DNA of 64,000 bases from UBA668 sp040081465 (GTDB lineage Bacteria > Actinomycetota > Acidimicrobiia > Acidimicrobiales > Ilumatobacteraceae), in the NCBI GenBank assembly GCA_040081465.1, contig JBEBGL010000008.1, positions 42,374-106,373 on the forward strand, in the 5' to 3' direction. Below the pieces are notes generated by a model. The model did no database searches and was not told where the DNA came from. It was given only the letters and a program-made list of their open reading frames with translations. Below are positions 57,333-64,000 of the stretch, piece after piece; the stretch's first letter is position 1; each line of letters begins with the position of its first letter. Both the position numbers and the translations under genes were made by a program.

Positions 57333-58568
57333 GTGTCTTTGTTCGCCCAACTCCCACGACCGTCGGCTAGTCGTCTCGCGGTGCGACTGACGCCCGATGC
57401 CTTGCGCCAGGTCCGCGGTGGCCACCCGTGGGTATACGAGGCATCCATCGCCTCAGTTAAGGGAGACGGCCTCAGCGGCGACCTCGCCGTGATCTTCGAC
57501 GACGACCGAAACTTCGTCGCCATCGGGCTCTACGACCCGGCGAGCCCAATCCGGGTGAAGATCGTTCACCGCGGCAAGCCGACCACAATTGACCGCGCGT
57601 ACTGGACCAAGCAGTTCTTGGCCGCGCAGGAACGCCGGCGGCCGCTGATGGACCGCGGCGACACGACAGGTTTTCGACTGGTGAACGGCGAGAACGACGG
57701 CATGCCCGGGCTGATTCTCGATCGCTACGACCAGACACTGGTACTGAAGTTGTACTCGGCGATGTGGCTACCACACCTTGCCGATGTGGTGCCCGCCATC
57801 GACGATGCGTTTCACCCCGAAGCACTTGTGCTGCGGTTGGCGCGCAACATGCACGGAACACCGCTTCATGGAATGGAGGAAGGCGACGCGCTCATTGGCA
57901 TCTCGCCCGCCGACCCGATCTTGTTCACTGAGTGTGGGCTGACCTTCGAAGCCGACGTGGTGCGCGGCCAGAAGACGGGTCACTTCCTCGACCAACGCGA
58001 CAACCGAGAGTTGATCGGCACGTACGCCGACGACTGTCGCGTGCTCGACATGTTCGCCAACACCGGTGGCTTCAGCGTTCACGCCGCTGCCGGCGGAGCG
58101 CGCGACGTAGTGGCAGTCGACAGCAGCGCACCCGCATTGGCAGCAGCGAGTCGCAACATGGGGCACAACCTCATTCGCAACGAAGTCGCCGCGTGCGCGT
58201 TTCGAACCGAGACGGGTGACGCGTTCGAGGTGATGGATCGCTACACGCGCAAGGGCGAAAGGTTCGAGATCGTAATCGTCGATCCGCCGTCGTTCACTCC
58301 CCGGCAAGCGAGCGTCGAGCGCGCGTTGCAGTCGTACACAATGCTTGCCGAGCGCGCCGTGAAGCTGGTTCGGCCCGACGGCTTGCTGCTGCTTGCCTCT
58401 TGCAGCAGCCGCGTGTCGGCTGACGAGTTTCATCTCACGGTGTCGCATGCCGCCGCCCGAGCGGGCAGACCGCTCGACGAGCTGCGCCGAACCGGCCACG
58501 CCATCGACCACCCCGTCGGCTTCCCGCAAGGTGCGTACTTAAAGGCTGTGCTCGCGCGCGTGCCGTGA
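57333..58568 (+). CDS. Class I rRNA methyltransferase, RlmI-like (PUA + MTase)
   Basis: 411 aa from GTG 57333. An N-terminal PUA-like domain (RQVRGGHPWVYEASIASVKG) is followed by an EEHEE-type linker and the SAM-dependent domain: GQKTGHFLDQRDNRELIG, VLDMFANTGGFSVHAAAGGA (SAM loop), VAVDSSAPALA and VIVDPPSFT. This is the layout of RlmI/YccW, which methylates cytosine C5 of 23S rRNA. The exact target is inferred from relatives. Confidence 0.9.
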   Translation: MSLFAQLPRPSASRLAVRLTPDALRQVRGGHPWVYEASIASVKGDGLSGDLAVIFDDDRNFVAIGLYDPASPIRVKIVHRGKPTTIDRAYWTKQFLAAQERRRPLMDRGDTTGFRLVNGENDGMPGLILDRYDQTLVLKLYSAMWLPHLADVVPAIDDAFHPEALVLRLARNMHGTPLHGMEEGDALIGISPADPILFTECGLTFEADVVRGQKTGHFLDQRDNRELIGTYADDCRVLDMFANTGGFSVHAAAGGARDVVAVDSSAPALAAASRNMGHNLIRNEVAACAFRTETGDAFEVMDRYTRKGERFEIVIVDPPSFTPRQASVERALQSYTMLAERAVKLVRPDGLLLLASCSSRVSADEFHLTVSHAAARAGRPLDELRRTGHAIDHPVGFPQGAYLKAVLARVP

Positions 58569-58598
58569 CTGGTCGATGCCACAGTGCAGAATGTCGAA

Positions 58599-60212
58599 AT
58601 GACTGTTTCTCGGATGTTGCTGTCCCGAAGAGTGTTCTTGGCAAGCGCGGCCGCCGTCGTTGTAGCCGCGTGCTCGGATGACAGCGATGGTGGTGAAGCA
58701 ACCGTCTCGCCGACTACAAACGCGCCGACTACTAACGCGCCGACCACAACTCCCACGACATCGACGACAACAACACTCGCCCCGATCGATCTGCCAGCGG
58801 ATCCGTTCACGCTCGGCGTCGCTTCGGGCGACCCGGACACGCAGAGCGTCGTGCTGTGGACGCGCCTCGCTCCGCTGGCTCTGGAAGGTGGCGGCATGCC
58901 AGCCGACGATGTACCCGTGCAGTGGGAAGTCAGCGCGACGGCTGACTTCGCCACCATTGCGGTCAGTGGTCAAGAAATCGCCACTACCGACAGCGGTCAC
59001 AGCGTGCACGCGATCGCAACGTTGGCGCCAGGTTCATGGTTCTACCGTTTCCGCGCGGGGCAGTACGTCAGTCCAACAGGAATCACTCGACCTGCGCCCT
59101 CAGGTGAGGTTGCAGAGTTGCGCTTCGCCGCCGGCAGCTGTCAGAACTACCAGTCCGGGTTCTACGCAGCCCATCGTGATATCGCCGAACATGCTCCCGA
59201 CTTCATGGTGTGGCTCGGCGATTACATATATGAGGGCGCGGGAGCCGAAGGTGCCGATCCTGCTGAGCGCGTGCACCTCGGGCCAGAGCCGACAACGGTC
59301 GAGGAGTACCGCAATCGCTACGCGCGTTATAAGTCCGACGTCAACCTGCAGGCTGCGCACGCCGCGTGTCCGTGGTTCGTGATCTGGGACGATCACGAAG
59401 TCGAGAACAACTACGCCACCCTCACCCCGCAGATGGTCGAGGAGGCAGCGGCGTTCGAGGCGCGCCGCTTCGCCGCGTACCGCGCGTGGTGGGAGCACCA
59501 GCCGGTTCGGCTGCCACCACCGACCGCGCAAGACTCGGAGTACCGCATCTACCGCGACGCTAGGTGGGGCGACCTGCTGACTGTCGCTCTACTCGACGGT
59601 CGTCAGTACCGATCCGATCAGGCCTGTGGCGATGTCATCTTGAGTCTCGAGCCAGCATGTGCCGAGTCAAGCGATCCGAGCCGAACGATGCTCGGCGACG
59701 AGCAAGAGCAATGGCTCATCGAAACACTCACCGCATCAACGGCTCAGTGGAATCTGGTTGGCAACCAAGTGATTCTCGCCAACGCAACACTCAACGGTGC
59801 CGCACTGAACTACGACATGTGGGACGGTTACCCGGTGGCGCGCGAGCGGCTGTTGGCCAGCCTGCATACTGCCGACGTGCAGAACCTGATTGTCATTACC
59901 GGCGACATTCACTTCGCCGCGGTCGCCCAACTGCGCAGCGAAGAAGTTGACGTCGGTGTCGAGTTCGTCACGACGTCGATCTCGTCGGCGGCGAACGTCG
60001 ACCCAAGCTTCACCCAGGCGCTGACGAGCTTCCCTGACCTCATCGATGTCGAACTCGCACATCGTGGCTACACATTTCATACGGTGACGCCCGAGCGGTG
60101 GACGGCCGAACTCCGCATGGTCACCGATGTGACGTTGGCTGACAGCGAAGTGACGACGTATGCGACCTACGCGGTGGAAGCGGGCAGCAAAACTGCGGTG
60201 CTCGCGCAATAG
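58599..60212 (+). CDS. phoD: PhoD-family alkaline phosphatase/phosphodiesterase, Tat lipoprotein
   Basis: 537 aa from ATG 58599. The signal has a twin-Arg motif SRRVFLA and a lipobox VVAAC at about residue 25, so Tat export and lipidation are likely. A Thr/Pro-rich linker to residue 62 and a Fn3-like N-terminal domain (GVASGDPDTQSVVLWTRLAP) follow. The catalytic domain has AAGSCQNYQSGFY, WLGDYIYEGAG, WDDHEVENNY, DGRQYRSDQACG and VITGDIHFAAV, the Ca/Fe-site residues of PhoD. It releases phosphate outside the cytoplasmic membrane. Confidence 0.93.
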   Translation: MTVSRMLLSRRVFLASAAAVVVAACSDDSDGGEATVSPTTNAPTTNAPTTTPTTSTTTTLAPIDLPADPFTLGVASGDPDTQSVVLWTRLAPLALEGGGMPADDVPVQWEVSATADFATIAVSGQEIATTDSGHSVHAIATLAPGSWFYRFRAGQYVSPTGITRPAPSGEVAELRFAAGSCQNYQSGFYAAHRDIAEHAPDFMVWLGDYIYEGAGAEGADPAERVHLGPEPTTVEEYRNRYARYKSDVNLQAAHAACPWFVIWDDHEVENNYATLTPQMVEEAAAFEARRFAAYRAWWEHQPVRLPPPTAQDSEYRIYRDARWGDLLTVALLDGRQYRSDQACGDVILSLEPACAESSDPSRTMLGDEQEQWLIETLTASTAQWNLVGNQVILANATLNGAALNYDMWDGYPVARERLLASLHTADVQNLIVITGDIHFAAVAQLRSEEVDVGVEFVTTSISSAANVDPSFTQALTSFPDLIDVELAHRGYTFHTVTPERWTAELRMVTDVTLADSEVTTYATYAVEAGSKTAVLAQ

Positions 60213-60222
60213 AGTCGAGCTA

Positions 60223-60654
60223 ATGGGATACACGCTTCAGATAGTGATTGATTGTCGCGACCCGCACCTTCTCGCCAACTGGTGGGCGGAAACGCTCGGG
60301 TGGCATGTCGAAGCGCAGGACGAAGCCTTCATCAAGCGGATGGTCGCGGAAGGTCACGCGACCGAGGCCGACACTCGCGTTTACAACGGCGCGACCGTGT
60401 GGCGCGAAGGTGCCGCGATCAACTCCGAGAAGGAAAAATCACCAACCACATCGCGCATCTACTTTCAAGGGGTTCCCGAGTCCAAGACCGGCAAGAACCG
60501 AGTGCACCTCGACGTCCGAGTCGGCGGCGACGATCCGATCAAGGTGCGCGAATCGCTGCTCGCTCGCGGAGCCACAGTCCTCTACACCGGCAACCAAGGC
60601 GGGCATACGTGGCTGACTATGGCCGACCCAGAGGGCAACGAGTTCTGCGTCTAG
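60223..60654 (+). CDS. VOC (glyoxalase-like) protein
   Basis: 143 aa. Starts YTLQIVIDCRDPHLLANWWA, continues with YFQGVPESKTGKNRVHLDV and ends TMADPEGNEFCV, the usual end of actinobacterial glyoxalase-like VOC proteins. Metal ligands His (RVHLDV) and Glu (GNEF) are present. Substrate unknown. It lies 10 bases after phoD. Confidence 0.85.
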   Translation: MGYTLQIVIDCRDPHLLANWWAETLGWHVEAQDEAFIKRMVAEGHATEADTRVYNGATVWREGAAINSEKEKSPTTSRIYFQGVPESKTGKNRVHLDVRVGGDDPIKVRESLLARGATVLYTGNQGGHTWLTMADPEGNEFCV

Positions 60655-60658
60655 CGCG

Positions 60659-62269
60659 TTAGGTCGGGTCGGCGCGGTTGGCGCGGTACCAACTGATCAA
60701 GGCGTTGGTACTCGAGTCGTGCTGCGGCTGCGTCGAAGTCGTCAGCTCGGGAGTAATGCGATTGGCTAACACTTTGCCAAGCTCAACGCCCCACTGATCG
60801 AAGCTGTTCACACCCCAGATCACGCCTTGCACAAAGACGATGTGCTCGTACAACGCGATCAGTTGGCCGAGCACACCAGGGGTCAATCGCGGAGCGACGA
60901 TCGTCGTAGAGGGCCGATTGCCCGGGAACACGCGATGCGCTTGCTGATGCGATGGCACACCCTCTGCGACAACCTCAGCGAGCGTCTTACCGAAAGCGAG
61001 CGCCTCGCCCTGCGCAAACATATTGGCCATCAGTAGGTCGTGCTGCGCAAACAACGTGTGGTTCGGCTTGGCGAACCCAATGAAGTCGATCGGCACCAAG
61101 CGCGTGCCCTGATGCAGCAGTTGGTAGAAGGCGTGTTGTCCGTTGGTACCCGGCTCGCCCCACACAATCGGCCCGGTGGTCGCCGACACTTCGCCACCGT
61201 CGAGGCGCACCCGCTTTCCGTTGCTCTCCATATCGAGCTGTTGCAAGTACGCAGCGAAGCGACGCAGCTCGTGGGCGTATGGCAGCACGGCCTTGGTCTC
61301 GGCCCCAAACACGTTGTGGTACCAGATACCCAAGAGGGCGAGCACGATCGGGGCATTCGCATTGGCCGGCGCAGCACAGAAGTGCTCGTCGATGGTGCGG
61401 AACCCGGCGAGGAACTCGCGGAACGCGTCGGGACCAATTGCGATCATCAGCGCAAGACCGATTGCCGAGTCGACCGAGTAACGGCCGCCGACCCAATCCC
61501 AGAACTCGAACATGTTGGCCGTGTCGATGCCGAACCCGGCAACCTTCGACGCGTTCGTACTGACCGCGACAAAGTGTTGCGCGACGGCGTCGTCACCCAA
61601 CTCGGCGACAAGCCAACGGCGCGCCTCGCTCGCGTTCGTGATCGTCTCGATCGTCGTGAACGTCTTGGAACTGACCACCACCAGCGTGCTCGCCGGATCC
61701 AGGTCGGCGAGGTTGGTGGAGATGTCTGCGCCATCAACGTTGCTCACGAACCTACAACTCAGCCCCGGTTGCGAAAATGCCTCAGTCGCGAGGTACGCCA
61801 TCGCCGGCCCGAGGTCGCTACCGCCGATACCGATGTTGACGACGTGCGTGATGCGTTTGCCGGTTGCGCCCAGCCATTCGCCGCTGCGCACTCGCCGAGC
61901 AAATGCTTCCATCCGATCGAGAACTTGGTGGACGTCGGCGACAACGTCGTGACTATCAACCACCAGTTGCGCCGACCGCGGCGCGCGCAGCGCGGTGTGC
62001 AGCGCGGCGCGGTCTTCAGTCGTATTTATGTGTGCACCCGCGAACATCGCGTCGCGACGAGCCTCGACCTTGGCAGCCAGCGCGACCTGCTGCAGCGCCG
62101 CGAGGACCTGGTCATTGACCAGGTGCTTCGAGTAGTCGATGCGCAAATCGCCGGCGGTGACCACATAGCGCTCTGCACGCTGGCTATCGGTTTGGAAAAG
62201 CTCTCGTAAATGCGCAGGACGCTCGACCGCGAGCATCGCGGCCCACTCGGCAGTGACGGTGATATCCAT
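60659..62269 (-). CDS. pgi: Glucose-6-phosphate isomerase
   Basis: 536 aa. Both PGI signatures are present: VWGEPGTNGQHAFYQLLHQG and GVNSFDQWGVELGK, with the N-terminal VNIGIGGSDLGPAMAY and VSSKTFTTIETI phosphosugar loop. It interconverts glucose 6-phosphate and fructose 6-phosphate. Co-directional with pgl, 15 bases apart. Confidence 0.96.
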   Translation of the reverse strand: MDITVTAEWAAMLAVERPAHLRELFQTDSQRAERYVVTAGDLRIDYSKHLVNDQVLAALQQVALAAKVEARRDAMFAGAHINTTEDRAALHTALRAPRSAQLVVDSHDVVADVHQVLDRMEAFARRVRSGEWLGATGKRITHVVNIGIGGSDLGPAMAYLATEAFSQPGLSCRFVSNVDGADISTNLADLDPASTLVVVSSKTFTTIETITNASEARRWLVAELGDDAVAQHFVAVSTNASKVAGFGIDTANMFEFWDWVGGRYSVDSAIGLALMIAIGPDAFREFLAGFRTIDEHFCAAPANANAPIVLALLGIWYHNVFGAETKAVLPYAHELRRFAAYLQQLDMESNGKRVRLDGGEVSATTGPIVWGEPGTNGQHAFYQLLHQGTRLVPIDFIGFAKPNHTLFAQHDLLMANMFAQGEALAFGKTLAEVVAEGVPSHQQAHRVFPGNRPSTTIVAPRLTPGVLGQLIALYEHIVFVQGVIWGVNSFDQWGVELGKVLANRITPELTTSTQPQHDSSTNALISWYRANRADPT

Positions 62270-62284
62270 CGCTGTCGACGCTAC

Positions 62285-62965
62285 TTACTCTCGTGCCGAG
62301 CGGGTCGCCAGCGGCAGTAATCCTGCGGCCGCCTCATCCAGCACAACGACGGTGTCCGTGCGATGTAGACGCTCGATAGGCAAAGCCTCGTTACGAAGCA
62401 ACCAACCGCGCATCGCCGTCGCCTTGTCCGCGCCCGCCGCCAACACGAGTCGGTTTCGAGCGCCGTTGACAACGGGCGGAGTCAGCGTCATCCGACGCGT
62501 GCCGCGGTACGGCCCCGACAACGCCACTGGCTCGAGCTGGTCGGCTACCGGGTCTCCGGGCGGCCACGATGCCGTGTGCCCATCGTCGCCAAGGCCGAGG
62601 TGCACAACGTCGAAGCGCGTCGGTAGTCCGTCGGCGTAACGGTGAGCGGCCGAGTTGAGATCGCTGTCCGTCACTGGCATCAGCTGAACCTTGGCACCGA
62701 CTGCGCTGAACACACCAAGTAGCGCCGCATTGCGGTCGGGACTTCCATCTGGAGCAATTCGCTCATCGACCTGCCAAACGGTGACGGCGCGCCAAGGCAC
62801 TTCGAGCTCGGTCAATACGGCGAACATCTTTGCTGGCGTGGTTCCGCCACTCACCGCTAGTGATGCGACTTCGCGTCGTTGAACCGCGTTTCGCAATTTG
62901 TTGGCGACCAAGCGTGCTGCATCGCTCGCAGCAGCCGCGGCATCGAGTGCAACCCGAATCTCCAT
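62285..62965 (-). CDS. pgl: 6-phosphogluconolactonase
   Basis: 226 aa. NagB/Pgl fold with SLAVSGGTTPAKMFAVL, WQVDERIAPDGSPDRNAALL and DVVHLGLGDDGHTASWPPGD, the Pgl (DevB) signatures. It hydrolyses 6-phosphogluconolactone in the oxidative pentose phosphate pathway. It is upstream of pgi in one operon. The start ATG 62965 lies 32 bases from the divergent rarD start. Confidence 0.93.
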   Translation of the reverse strand: MEIRVALDAAAAASDAARLVANKLRNAVQRREVASLAVSGGTTPAKMFAVLTELEVPWRAVTVWQVDERIAPDGSPDRNAALLGVFSAVGAKVQLMPVTDSDLNSAAHRYADGLPTRFDVVHLGLGDDGHTASWPPGDPVADQLEPVALSGPYRGTRRMTLTPPVVNGARNRLVLAAGADKATAMRGWLLRNEALPIERLHRTDTVVVLDEAAAGLLPLATRSARE

Positions 62966-62997
62966 CGCGATCAGCCTTACACGTACTGTAGGAACCG

Positions 62998-63906
62998 ATG
63001 ACGACCGAGCACCCTGAGCAACGCGCCGGCATCATCGCGGGGGCGATCGCCTATCTGGTCTGGGGACTGCTCACCATCTATTGGAAGCAGCTGCGCGAGT
63101 TCAACGCGTTCGAGCTGATCGGATGGCGCATCTCGGCCTCCGCACTGCTGATGACAGGTGCGCTAACCGTGACGCGCCGCTGGGGTCACCTCGCTGTTCT
63201 GCGTCGCGATCGTCGGCTACTCGGGCGTGTGGTCGCCGCCGCCGTATTGCTGAGCATCAACTGGACGACCTACGTGTGGGCGGTTGTTAACGGTCACGTA
63301 CTCGAGACCGCGCTCGGGTACTTCATCGCTCCCCTCGGCACGGTCGCAGTCGGCGTGCTCGTGCTGCACGAACCGCTGCGGATAGCCCAGCGCGTGGCAC
63401 TCGCCTTCGCCGCGGCCGCGGTCGCTGTGCTGACCGTGTCGAACGGCCGCGTCCCATGGATCGCACTGGCGATGGCCACGACGTGGACCATGTACGGGTA
63501 TCTCAAGCGGCAAGTGTCGCTGTCGCCGCTGGAGAGCATGGCGGCGGAGAGCTTCGTTCTCGTACTGCCAGCGGCCGCGTTAGCGATTGCCTTAGCGAGC
63601 CGGGCCGACAGCATTCCGAACAGCGCGAGCGGCGGGCAACTGGCCTACGCGGTACTCACGGGTGTGGCGACGGTGGCGCCGCTGATGATGTTCGCTTACG
63701 CCGCACACAGAGTGCCACTCACGATCATCGGCCCGATGCAGTACATCGTGCCGTCAATGAACTTTCTGATCGGCTGGCTGATGTACGACGAGCCGCTGCC
63801 ACCCCTGCGGTTCATCGGCTTTGCCCTCGTATGGACCGGACTTGCAATCATGACGATCGACTCGGCTCGCCGCGCCCACAAGTCGCGATTGTCGTTTACG
63901 ACGTAG
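62998..63906 (+). CDS. rarD: RarD-type EamA transporter
   Basis: 302 aa with about ten membrane helices. AYLVWGLLTIYWKQLREFNAFELIGWRI and LSINWTTYVWAVVNGHVLET are characteristic of RarD (chloramphenicol-sensitive protein) within the DMT superfamily, as is ALGYFIAPL. The substrate is unknown. Confidence 0.9.
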   Translation: MTTEHPEQRAGIIAGAIAYLVWGLLTIYWKQLREFNAFELIGWRISASALLMTGALTVTRRWGHLAVLRRDRRLLGRVVAAAVLLSINWTTYVWAVVNGHVLETALGYFIAPLGTVAVGVLVLHEPLRIAQRVALAFAAAAVAVLTVSNGRVPWIALAMATTWTMYGYLKRQVSLSPLESMAAESFVLVLPAAALAIALASRADSIPNSASGGQLAYAVLTGVATVAPLMMFAYAAHRVPLTIIGPMQYIVPSMNFLIGWLMYDEPLPPLRFIGFALVWTGLAIMTIDSARRAHKSRLSFTT

Positions 63907-63974
63907 TTCCGTTCCGATACCGGTGGCCTGATACCGTCAGGCACTGATCCCACTCCGAAAGGCAGACCACTCAA

Positions 63975-64000
63975 ATGAAGAAACTGATCATCGCCGCGGC
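63975..64000 (+). CDS. Start of the next gene, cut by the window end
   Basis: ATG 63975 follows GAAAGG by about 10 bases and encodes MKKLIIAA before the window ends. The opening fits a small membrane or exported protein such as a DLW-39-like protein, but too little is visible to decide. Confidence 0.45.

Noticed and set aside
61040..62209. 389-aa open frame on the + strand
   Set aside because: Antisense shadow of pgi; no recognisable domain, and pgi is certain.

Overview
The window looks like a gene-dense, fairly high-GC chromosome segment of an actinobacterium, probably of the class Acidimicrobiia (Ilumatobacter-like). That assignment is an inference. It rests on the coenzyme F420 gene cofC together with an F420/LLM-type oxidoreductase, an ImuA'/ImuB/DnaE2 mutasome with actinobacterial LexA boxes, a PafB/PafC pair, a HU protein plus Lys/Ala-rich tail like mycobacterial HupB, frequent GTG starts, and many stop/start overlaps of the ATGA or GTGA type. 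I see no rRNA, tRNA, insertion sequence, prophage or CRISPR array, and no gap above 300 bases without a gene.

Layout. 1-8.7 kb: a cut LAS-type peptidase, pepA, a YceI-like protein, a GlsB-like membrane protein, an arsenate-reductase-like gene with an in-frame TGA at its catalytic Cys position, a RadC-like protein, and small conserved genes, transporters and a sugar kinase. 8.7-20 kb: a metallo-beta-lactamase-fold hydrolase, dnaE2, a PadR regulator, an SDR, a NUDIX-GNAT fusion, an atypical response regulator, and imuA'-imuB. 20-30 kb: an Nfu-type protein, corA, an LLM oxidoreductase, an SsnA-like aminohydrolase, a fused xanthine-dehydrogenase-like molybdenum hydroxylase, an N-carbamoyl amino acid amidohydrolase and an acyl-CoA dehydrogenase. 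30-34 kb: a MoxR/DUF58/DUF4129 operon. 34-41 kb: a convergent five-gene operon, SWIM - DUF5691 - MoxR AAA - DUF5682 - vWA. 41-51 kb: cbs-metB, rnhB-selD, a MOSC protein, a diiron protein, gpsA, cofC, a PIG-L deacetylase. 51-64 kb: HU and a separate Lys/Ala-rich tail gene, HIT, PIN-PhoH, a DnaQ-like exonuclease, pafB-pafC, a 3-hydroxyacyl-CoA dehydrogenase, a 23S rRNA methyltransferase homologue, PhoD, pgl-pgi, rarD.

Three themes connect distant genes. (1) Selenium: selD supplies selenophosphate; the ArsC-like gene has UGA exactly at Cys12 with a well-formed bacterial SECIS hairpin 17 nt downstream; and the SsnA-like and XDH-like genes resemble members of the selenium-dependent molybdenum hydroxylase cluster. 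(2) SOS mutagenesis: dnaE2 and imuA'-imuB sit in two loci, each with a LexA box lying between plausible -35 and -10 elements; pafB-pafC adds the LexA-independent damage regulator. (3) Two MoxR-centred operons face each other. The second carries SWIM, DUF5691, DUF5682 and vWA proteins, has no defined function that I know of, and may be a regulated proteolysis or conflict system.

The most unusual observations are the selenocysteine ArsC and the HU/tail pair, which are separated by a single in-frame TAA with otherwise open reading between them.
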